From Podocnemis expansa (lineage: Eukaryota; Chordata; Testudines; Podocnemididae): a stretch of DNA of 64,000 nt. Shown here in pieces: positions 28,962-39,300 of this stretch (its first letter is position 1; the number at the start of each line of letters is the position of its first letter). The DNA is taken from contig ML681995.1 of the NCBI GenBank assembly GCA_007922195.1, forward strand, positions 18,252,414 to 18,316,413, in the 5' to 3' direction. Both the position numbers and the translations under genes were made by a program. The notes under the pieces were generated by a model. The model was not told the origin of the DNA. It did no database searches and was given only the letters and a program-made list of their open reading frames with translations.

Positions 28962-29241
28962 AGGCTAGCAAAACAAACAAACACGGAGTCCTGTGGCACT
29001 TAAAGACTAGCAGATATATTGATTACATGAGCTATTGTGGGAGAAAATCCCACGTCATCAGAGGCTTTGAAGATGGGGAACTTCCAGATATAAAGTATCT
29101 TCAAAGCCTCTGACGACGTGGGATTTTCTCCCATGAAAGCTCATGCAATAAATAAATTTGTTAGTCCCTAAGTGCCACAGGACTCCTTGTTTGTTTGTTT
29201 TACTGAACTAGAGTAACAGGGCTGCCCCTTGGAGCAAGCCT
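28962..29241. repeat. Foldback repeat, copy 4, about 105-base arms
   Basis: Arms 28969-29075 and 29096-29203 are inverted copies around a loop of about 20 bases. The right arm carries CTGACGA (29110-29116), a 6-bp stem 29118-29123/29129-29134, GAAA (29135-29138) and GC-TCAT-GC (29139-29146). It then continues through AATAAATAAATTTG to ACAGGACTCCTTG. This is the best-preserved copy in the window. Confidence 0.8.
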
Positions 29242-30319
29242 ACAAGATACAAACGCTGCTTCCATTAAAGTCAATGAGCTATTCAACTAGGTGGGGGCAG
29301 GGGGTCTAGTGTGTGAGCGATCAGTCAATAGCAGGCATACCTTAATGAACGAACACACACACACACACTCTCTCACTAGTACCTTGCCTTGCTACAATAA
29401 ACAGTGTGTCAGCTGGAGGGCATGTTACACCAGTGCTCCTCAGCTGCCCTGATTTTGAATTAGTTTCAGGGTGGAGTTCAAGGTGTTGACTTGGACTAGT
29501 TTCACACCTACCTGAATGAGCGTTCCTGGCGCTACAGGCCAGACTGCCATAGTTGTGCTCGGTGGGACTTAAGAGGGGCCTGATAGCAGTTGGTGGGTCA
29601 GCAGGTGTGTGACTCATGCCCATCCTAACCTCCTTGGACACTAGTCCCCACTTAGTTGGCCCCAGGGTCAGGCTACAAGATTTTTTTTAGGCACCCCGGC
29701 TTTTTCTGAGAGAGTTGCTGCCATGTGTGTTTATTTGGCTGTGGGAATCTGATAATGATGTTTGCTATACATGGTGTGTATCTCTAGTGCTATGCTCAGA
29801 CACTGCAGCGCAGCATGGTATAAAGGTTTGGGTCCCACCTGGGGGCTGTTGCACCAGGTCAGGCACTGGGGGGAGGGACAGAGGGGATCAGATCCCCTCC
29901 ATTTAAGTGCTGGGCTCCTACTGAGAATGCTCAATAACATCTGCTGAAGCCACTGCCCTTGCTCTGTCCTTGGTTGCTTCCCCCACAAATCATCGCTGTA
30001 CGTCCATCTGCAACACAAGTAATTCAAGTTTAGAGATCGGTGCATGTCATCAGCATGATTTGGGCTAGTTGCAAGACACATTGGTCACTGGCCATGCTAA
30101 GTAAGTTTTCTGCCTTTGTTTAACCTAGTTCAAGGGTGCTCTCTCACCTGCTTGCACTGATGATTCTCTGAACCATGTCCTTCTGTCATTTGGGTACAGC
30201 CGTGTCTAGGTGTATTTCACCTACTTCTCTCGCTCAGCCATTGGAACACTTACAGCTAGGGCTGAGAAGTGAGTCTGGGTTATATAAAACAACCACAACA
30301 CACCCGCCAGCCAAAATGA
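29242..30319. other. Intergenic, no gene seen
   Basis: A short (CA)n tract lies near 29351-29368. No exon was recognised. Confidence 0.4.
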
Positions 30320-30327
30320 CACTAGTG

Positions 30328-30842
30328 CAATTGTTTTCGAAGTTTTTTTCTTGGGACCCAGTCAAAAAAAGTCATTTATGCCTGCAGCCTGGTCCCTGGA
30401 CCAGGGGGTCAGCAACTTCTGAAAACCCCCATATCGGCTCCACCTCTCCAACCCCTCAGCCATTTAGGTGGCCCCCTCCCCTGAAAAAAGAAAAAACAGC
30501 TGCCATATGAAAAACTCCTTGGTGGCCACAGCTGGGGTGGGGTGGGACTCCCCAGGCAAGTGGCCGAAAGAAGCCTGGAGTGCTGCTTTCTGTGGCATCC
30601 TTAGGGACCCCCACCACAGCCACCACCACCAAGAGCTGCCCAAAGGAGCTGCTACAGGCTGCTTTTTTACAGCTGGGGTGGGCGTCCCCCGGCATGCCAA
30701 GGTGAGACGCCACTCCAGGAAGCTTCTTTCTTCAGTGTCCCTGTGGACTTATTCCCAGACACGCTGTGAAGAGGGACCATGACCCAGTACTTCAGGGTGT
30801 GCGACTCAGCACTGGCTCATGACCCTGGTTTGAAAACCACTG
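30328..30842. mobile_element. hAT-type non-autonomous element, 515 bp
   Basis: The ends resemble the hAT-type CAGTGGTTTTCAAAC: left CAATTGTTTTCGAAG, right (reverse-complemented) CAGTGGTTTTCAAAC. The flanks are CACTAGTG (30320-30327) and CAGTAGTG (30843-30850), a 7/8 match as expected for a slightly aged 8-bp duplication. The interior is non-coding, with no transposase. Confidence 0.8.
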
Positions 30843-30850
30843 CAGTAGTG

Positions 30851-32390
30851 TAAGGAGACAACTAGTGAAATCATCGTGCAATCACTCCTGGTGTTTTGCT
30901 GCTTTCGTGTCAGATGCAGATCTCTGCACCAGGATGCAACTAAATAGTCCCAAGTGAATGGGGGATATTTAGAGAATTAAATGGTATAAAATATGCCCTA
31001 CTGCTCAATTCCCTTCCACTCAAACACTGGCACTTAGACTAAGCCAGAGATTTTATTGCGCCTTCTGACCCACCTTTTTTTACTCGCTCCTTACCCCAAT
31101 ATTGGTGGAAGCTCAGTCACGGCTGTTAAATTTAGTCAGCCCCATAATGTAAAAAATTAAGAACTCAACAGCACCACTGTGTTTGGTACCATGGCTTACC
31201 AAAGGTGTCAAGGCTATCAAACATTAGCTTTCTCGCCTGGGCTCAGTTCAGGTGCTTTCTAGCACACCGTCACCCATGAGCAGGTACATAGCTAGCTAAA
31301 GGAGTCGTGTCAGAGTCTCACGGTCACTTGTGGGGGCTCCTAGCCTATCAGCACACTCCCCTATGCCCTCTGTGAGCTCTGCTTGCAGCGAGAACCAGCG
31401 ATGACAGAGCCCTGGAAGCAACTTGGTTGTCGCCAAGTCATGTTCCATGTCCCTGAGTCGGACAATCATTTTGCACCTGCCTGGCCAGATGAACCCTGTT
31501 CACAGGAAAAGAAACGTCCTCCCTTTGGGAATGCTGGTGTATATACCAAATGTGAGTGCAGCCTCCCTCCCAATATCAGTGCGTACAGTACGCCCATGAG
31601 GCTGGCACAAGGGAGGCCAAAGCACCAGACTGTACAATCCCACTGCTAGGACATACCTGCCCAGTCACGGCTGAGGCAGCAAAGAGGAAGGGGGCAGCCC
31701 CTGGCAGAACTCATCGGAAAGGAAAGAGGATGGAGATGAGATGTGGAGAAGGAGACAGTTTTTCCAAGCAACAAAAAAGCTCCCAGTGGCTGAGCAAGGC
31801 CAGGGGGGAAGCCCTTCTTGGAAGGCCAAGATGATGGGAAGCAGCTGCCTTGAGAGACGTGTTGGGCAAGAGGGCTCTTGCAAAAGCACAGACAGTCAGA
31901 GCGAGAGCATGTCCTGCTCATCCGCCTCGCTTTCACAGCTGCTTCTGCCACCTTGGCTCCTAGTAGCACTGAAGGGAGGACGTGTTGTTGCCACACATTT
32001 TTCCAGTCTGTGGCCTCTTACTCACTCGTCCTCTCACTGGTTGCTCAGCCATGGTGGGTGTGTTTCTAGGCTCTGCTTTATGTATAAGGCAGGATCTCCC
32101 ATCAGGCTTGGCCACTGCTGAGAAGCACCATGAGGCTGAATGCACACAGGAGTGGCTGTGGAGGGAGGTCAGTAGAACAGCCTGTTTTTTTGTTTGTTTG
32201 TTTTTTTACAACTCCTGGTACAATTTGCTGTTTAAAATGTTGGAAGATGGGGGGGGGGGGGGCCGCAACAGGATAAACAGGTACAAAAGCCAGCAGCAGC
32301 AAATACTTTTGTGGTGGGCAGTGAGAGAGGGTTGCCAGGCAGTAACTTCAGCCTTTTCACTATAAGTGCCCACTTTTTTCCTGGGCTTTC
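30851..32390. other. Region upstream of SLC46A2, no other gene
   Basis: No exon recognised. Contains a 14-base G run at 32249-32262. A weak TATA-like TATAAG lies at 32361-32366, about 440 bases before the SLC46A2 start codon. I cannot place the promoter or transcription start from sequence alone. Confidence 0.3.
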
Positions 32391-32801
32391 TTTTGCATGC
32401 CTCTTATCAAGGGTGTTGAAACATAAATCACAACCAGGGGCCATTCACTTCCTCAAGTGAGAGAGAAACTCCCCAGAGCCATGTGACCGCATGAATGCAC
32501 ACCAGGAAGAGAGTGGAGGGCTGATGCTAACAAAAGCCTCCCAGCTCCCTGGCACAAGCCCGCGCGAGTGAGCAGACTCACATCAGCTCTGTGAGGCTCT
32601 GTGTGGATGGAACAGAGGTGCAGGTACACGCTGGCAGCCAGCATTGCTCTCACACCTTTCTCTGTTTCTGTGTTAAATTGCAGCCTTTAGCTACATTCTG
32701 GTTTGAGACAAGACTTTCTGGACCAGTGGCTCCTGGTCTTTCCAGCGCATTACCCTGCTGTGCAGCCCCCCTCCTTGCCTGTAGCCATCCCAGTTGGAGG
32801 A

Positions 32802-33867
32802 ATGAAGGTGAGAACCTGGCTTGAGCCCGTGGTGGCTGGTGCCCAGGTAGCCAGCTCCTTTTATGACACAGGACTGCTGTTAGTGGTGAAGAACTATTAC
32901 AACCAGACCAACACCACCACGCCAGGGCACACGCTTGAGGATGAGCAGCAGAAAGCAATCTCCAACTTCTACATCATCTACAATTTGGTCCTGAGCCTGA
33001 GCCCTTTGCTGACAGCATACGGCCTGGCAAAGCTTGGCGACAAGAAGAACAGGAAGATCCCCATCTGCTTCCCTCTCCTCGGCTATCTGGTCTCCAGATC
33101 CCTCCTGCTCCTCCTGATCCTGCTAGAGTGGCCCATTGAAGTGATGTATGGGGCAGCAGCCTTAAACGGACTGACGGGCGGCTTCACCACCTATTGGGCA
33201 AGTATCATGGCTCTGGGGGCTCTGGGCTCCTCGGAGAGCAGGAGGGCTCTGCGGCTGATTGTTATTGAGCTGGTCTATGGGATAGCTGGCTTCCTGGGCA
33301 GCATTGTGTCTGGGCACCTCTTTGTCCGTTTCAACATAAGTTATCGACAGGGCACCGTGCTCGTGGCATGCAGCATTGCCTGCTATCTTTTCTGCGTTCT
33401 CTACAGTGTCTTCGTGCTGAAGGTCCCTAAGCCTGATGGCACCTGCCCAGCTTCCACAGCTCACGGCAAACCTAGGGACCTAGATCATCTGGACAGCCAG
33501 TTGCCGGAGGATGAAAACACTGCAGGGCATTCTGGTACCTCTAAGGATGAGAAACACACCCACCTGGCGCCATCAAAACTTATCATTGCAATGCTCTTCC
33601 TTGGGGCTGTCCTCTATGACCTAGCAGTTGTGGGTGCAATGGATGTGCTCCCGCTGTTTTTGCTTAAGAAACCTTTGAGCTGGGGCCCAGTGGACATTGG
33701 CTATGGCAATGCTGCTGGCTACGTGATCTTTATTACCAGTTTCCTGGGGGTGTATGTGTTCTCCAAGTATTTAAGAGACACCACTATGATCATCATGGGG
33801 ATACTGTCCTTCAGTGCTGGCATCTTCATCATGGCCTTTGTGCGATGGACCTTCCTATTTTACATTG
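32802..33867 (+). CDS. SLC46A2: SLC46A2 exon 1 (coding part)
   Basis: 1066 coding bases, ending TACATTG before the donor GTGAGT at 33868. The frame stays open into the intron until 34103, but the donor and homology place the exon end here. The 5' UTR extends upstream by an unknown amount. Confidence 0.95.
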
Positions 33868-36800
33868 GTGAGTCAAACTGTCAAGTGACTGGTTTCAGCC
33901 CCTCCACATGGCAATTGCCTGTCCCACGTACCCCAGGTGGTAGGCAGCCAGAGACAAGGTGCTTAAGGGACACATTTTTTTTTGCTACTTGCTTCATTGC
34001 AAATGTCAGAGCAGGAAAGGCTGTGAGTGAGGTGCATTCTTCTTTCCAAATTAAATTAGTCACCTCCCCACAATTCTCTAGTACATCAGGGCTTAAATAT
34101 TAAGAACTCAAAAATGGTGCATGTAAGAAGCAATGACCTTTCCCTCTGCCACTGTTCAATCCCTCTCCTGCACACATACTGCCTCTTTTGTCTGTGGCTA
34201 TAGGGTTGGCTCTAGCTCTTTGTGGTTGCAGACAGGGCCAGCACTAAACGATCCCTAGTTCCCCTTTACCCTTACACCTCTGGAGATGGCAGCAGGGTAG
34301 CCTGCCTGAGTCCTCTAACCCCTTGTCCCAGCAGCAACTTTGAAGCTGCAAACTCCTGAGTAGTTCTGTATTTTACCTAAACGTGTGCACGCTTGGATCT
34401 GAAAGCTTGGTTCAGCCCATCCTTTTCCCCGTGTTGCTGGATTATCAGTGCCAAACTTCAGGGCTCAAGTTGGCTTTAAGGAAGAATTGGGGAATTCTAT
34501 CCATTTTTTTAAAAAAACAAACAAACTTGTTTTAAAGATGTGTTAATGTTGAACCAGATGAACAACAGCAGTTTTGTGTAAAAGAAAACACCATTTTCAG
34601 CTATTAATAATAGTCAGACATTACTATCTTAACTGTGTGAAATATTGCTCCTTGGAAGGAAAGGCCTTTGGCTGGGCAAGAAGAAAGTTTTTCTTACTTT
34701 CGCAGGTTGAAATGAAGGCACCCCATGGGCTAGAGTGGTGGTGGTGGTTAATAATAAGGCATAGCTATGCTTAGAGGAACGCTTAATAATTGAGCCACTG
34801 AGCAGTTTAAAAGACTAGCTTTATGTAGCCAACATCTATGCTTTAAGTAAGTAACTGGACAAGATGGGTGAGGCATTGTCTTTTATTGGACTAACTTCTG
34901 TGGATGAGAGAAATTAGATTCGGGATCTCACAGAGTTATTCTTGAAGACTCTGAGAACTGAAAGCCTGGCAAAACGCAAAGTGGAACAGTGTGTTTAGCA
35001 CACGTAGCTCCGCATCTTGTACAGGACTGTTTTGGCAGTCAGAGGACAAAAGGAGAGTGAGTGGGTTACAGACACAGGTGCATAATGGATGGACCAGCAC
35101 ACATGCTGATCCACTTTCCACAGAGAGGAAGGAGGTGAGTGTGTCCCTACGAAGCAGCTTCTGGGCAATAAATTAATAAATAAAATGTGCCATTTAGTGA
35201 TAATGAGGTGAAAAATTAATGTGTGATAAACGAGAGAGAGAGAGAGAGAGAGAGGCCCATGTAATGGCAGCTTACGGGCTCCTTGTTGAAAGACTGGTAT
35301 GGACGCAATGCTATGGGAGAGCGTGAAATAGGCTGTGTAGTGCTACTGTACCTTGTACCAGTGGACACTGCACGTTCGCTAAAAACTATTCTTTTTGGAG
35401 CCAAGGTGGAATAGTATGTTTAATATCAAAAGAAAAAAGGGGCCTGGGCTTTCTAAACAGCTTTGCTCATTTCACAAAGAGACAGTTTAAATTTAGGTGG
35501 AGGAATAAGGTGTCGGGGATGGGGTAGGAAAAATATTGCTAAGAAAAAACCATACTTGCTTAACCTAAGAGGTATTTACTGCATATATTATAGTAGCACG
35601 TAGGCGCCCTAATCATGGACCAAGCCCCCCCCCCCCCATCCTAGGTACTTTAGAGAGAAAAGACAGACCTGCCCCACAGGGCTTACAGTCTAAGGCCCAC
35701 CTATGCCAGAGCATTGCGTTCAGCACTAAAGCACAGTCTTGTGTCGAGAACGTGCCTTCACTGTACATGTAGGTATGACTCAGAACCAGCTGCTTGACTG
35801 CCAGGCCTAATCCACTTTGCTGGTGGACTCCTTTCTGTGAGCCAGCCACCCGAATGGGACAAAGACCTATGTGATTTCACTAAGGTGATTTTTTTTTCCC
35901 AGTATTAAATGGGCCAGAAATGAAGTAAAGTTGCTGTGACTGAAATTCTGGCCTTGTAGAGTCACTGTGTGATGTGTGCAACCACTAGCTGTTACCTAGG
36001 ATTTGCTCAACTCCCGCCTCACCCGTAAGCTGCAATTTCTGGCATCACCATTAACCAGCAGCAGACTGAGGTTCTGACACCATTGCTTTGTGTTTACAGC
36101 TCGGGCCATAATGCTGTTCGCTCTCATCCCCTTGCCAACCATCAGATCAGTGTTATCCAAACAGGTACAGGGCTCGTCCTATGGTGAGTAATGTGGTTCT
36201 TGGGTGTGTTGGTGATGGGGTGGTGAGTGGGACAGAAACCCAGTCATGCCTCTTACTCTCAGTTGCCAAGGGGTGCAAAGGCAAAATCACAGGCATTTGC
36301 ATTGGAGGGGGAGATGGAGAACCCTGTAAGGTTAGGAGGAGCATTTCCATGTTTCCCCTTTGTGTTTATCCCATCACAGACCTGTCAGCATGGTTGTTTT
36401 GGGTGACTACTCGTTGTTCCAGTGGGCGTAGGACAAGGAATTATTGTAGGCCATTATGCCACAGCTCAGTGAGTGGAAGGGAAGCCAGGTTGGAGCAAAA
36501 ATCATCATTGCTGCTCTCATAGCACTGACTCATCTTTTGTATCTGAGCTACTCAGCAGAGGAACAGTTCAACATGGTGGCCCTCATCACTTTACACCTAG
36601 GGCCACTGTTTTAGCCAAGTCAGTGGCAGGCTGCACTCATTCAAATGCCCAAGTGCTGCCTCCATTGGCAGAAGCATGTGCTTTTTGACCATGATACTTT
36701 AATTTAATTGAGCTTTCCCAAACGGCCATGTAAAATAACTAAATATCTTTAAGATTGTTTTGGGCTCTTAAAAGGTGCTGAAATATGTCCAGTCGCACAC

Positions 36801-39251
36801 AGGGAGGGTTTCCAGTCAAGATAACACAGAAAAAAAAAGCACACCTTTTTTGTCCTGTGTGGACAGACCCATAAGTGTAGACTGCTATTTGCAACATCAG
36901 GGCTATTTTCCTTTAAGAAGCTTTGCCTACCCACATTAGAAGTTTGTGCTGGTGCAGCCACACTAGTGATTGGCAACCAATGACTGAAATTGGAGCCAAT
37001 TCCCAGCATAGACCAGGCTTGCCTCCCAGCCTGGGCATCAGCTAACCGGGCAGAGTACTCAGGCTTCATTTATAACAGGCTGATTGATAGCTGCTGTTAG
37101 CATATTCTAGGCACAGATCATATGAGGTAATGTGATGAAACCATAGACACAAAGCAGACATTTGGATGCTAACAACTCACCATTTATTAAAACACTAAGT
37201 ATTTGAAAGCCATTTGCAAACAGATCCTTAATATAAGATGGGGCCAACTACACAGTTCTTGGATCACCATCCTTCAGAGAGCAGAGGTATCATGTTGGTC
37301 TTTGTCCTCTAGAACAGTCAGCAGAAGGGCTAGAACAATGGTCTTATGATAATAGTTCACGGCTAGGCCCATGTTAGCTGCTACAGAATTTAAGGTTTCA
37401 ATTTTAAAATAGTCCTATTTCTTGTTCTCCCTGTCATTAAGATAAAGCTTCCACACATGCAATGGTGCTGTGTTGTCTCACAGCTTCTATGGTCAATACA
37501 CAGTGAAACCATAATGCCAAGGAAAATGTGATCTGTACTTATTCATCGTAATGCCCTACCATTGCTTCTGAAACCTAATGATGACAGCTTAAAACATCAA
37601 TGTTTTTCACTGAAAGGCAGATGAAAGAGGGGGCAGAAGCAGTGGTGTCCTAGTCAAACTCACTGCAAATGCTTCATTCAAGTACTTTCAGGTTGTAATC
37701 ACTTTAATCCAAAAGCCTTAAACTTGCAGCCTGCAGGCCATTTGCAGCCCCTAAAATTATTTCTTGGAGCCTGGAACAACACTTTAAATTTTGCATTATC
37801 AATTATGTGAGAAATTCTAAGTGTATTTGTTTACTTACCATGTCTTCCTGATGATACCTCCATCTTGAACAAAAATCATTCTTTCTTACTTACTCTTGGC
37901 ATATATATGTTACTCTTCATTCTCTCATTTTGACATACTTTGTATCATTGCATGAAAAAGTTTTGGTGGTGCACCCATTGTGGTGGTTTGAGTTTGAGCC
38001 CCTTGCTTTAAACCTTTCCTGTGAGAGTGTCACCTTTTGGCAGTGCGTTAGGATGCTTCAGAAGACGGACCAGCCTAATAGTGCTTTAGCTAGTTACCTG
38101 GTTCCCCCCCAATCATTTTCTTCACAAAGTTTATGGGTAGTGAGAATTTTTGTTGGCTCCGTGGCAGAGATGGTCCATAATTACAGGGGAAGGCCTAAAG
38201 CACTTAAGATTAGTAGTTCTTGCACAAAGGTGGCTTCTTCTATAGGCTTTAGGTGACCAAAACTGGCATTTATTGGCTATGTCTACACTAGAGGGCTCAG
38301 TTAAGTTAAGTTAAGTTGACTTAACAAAGTAGACTTAACTTTTAAGTCAACTTAAAGTCTACTTAAAGGCTACATCCACACTGGAGGGCTCTTAAGTTGA
38401 CTTTGTTAAATTGATTTAACAAAGCCTATAGTGTAGACAACCCTATCTACAATGTGGTAAGTTGACTTAATAAAGTTGACTTTAAGGGCTGGAGTTATTA
38501 AGTCAACTTAAGCAAGTGCTTAAGCTGACTTAACAAAAGTCCAATGTAGACATGTCTTTCCTTAAGACAACTTAAGGCTCCAGTGTAGACGTACCCATTG
38601 TGAGTTCAAGGAACTGGTGCTAAACCTGGATAGGACTTTGTCCAAATTTACTTCACCTACAATGGTTTTCCTTCTTCAAGGCTCTGGCTAAGAGTAACTG
38701 TTTACCCACTTCTTTCCAGGTAAGGTGTTTGTCTTGCTACAGCTGTCCTTAGTGATCACTGGAGTAGTCACATCCACAGCCTACAACAAGATCTATCAAA
38801 AGACACTGGACTGGTTCAGCGGGTTTTGTTTCATTTTGTCGTTTGGTGCTGCTGTCTTAAGCATCATCCCCATCAGGTGAGAAGGAGGGATTTTTTCCCC
38901 CCTTAAGTGACTTGCAAAAAAAAAAAGGGGAGGGGGAAAATCAGACTTCTGTTCTTGTATGTTTACCCACTTTGAAACAAAAACTCAGCCCTCTGGAGAC
39001 TTCCTGGCTAGAGTTTCTTGGGGGTGGAGCACTAGTGAAACTGACATCACAGGTGAAAGAATGTAAACAGAGAGAGGAAGGGATTTTGTGTCAGCCTGTT
39101 TCATACCAATGCCTGGGACTTGTTAGGTGGAGAAGTGATACCTACACCTGAAGGAGTGGGTGTGTTAACAATATAAGCAGCTATCCACTGAGAATCAAAG
39201 GAAGTCCTCCAGCAAAACCAGATTTGATATTATGTAAGTAAAAACAGGTAG

Positions 39252-39300
<49 letters not shown>

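Larger units (their letters stand above)
33868..36099 (+). other. SLC46A2: SLC46A2 intron 1
   Basis: 2232 bases, GT-AG. Contains a degenerate repeat at 34855-34955, a (GA)n tract at 35232-35254 and a 13-base C run at 35625-35637. No extra exon seen. Confidence 0.9.
36184..38719 (+). other. SLC46A2: SLC46A2 intron 2
   Basis: 2536 bases, GT-AG. Holds a hAT element (37710-38005) and a MITE block (38275-38597). The remainder is unremarkable. Confidence 0.9.

Noticed and set aside
32703..32801. Upstream in-frame extension of SLC46A2 from a TTG
   Set aside because: No ATG in this stretch; TTG is not a normal start in vertebrate genes, and the first 33 residues have no SLC46 similarity.
33868..34103. 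Open frame continuing past SLC46A2 exon 1
   Set aside because: It follows a consensus GTGAGT donor, and the next family-specific residues are found in the exon at 36100.
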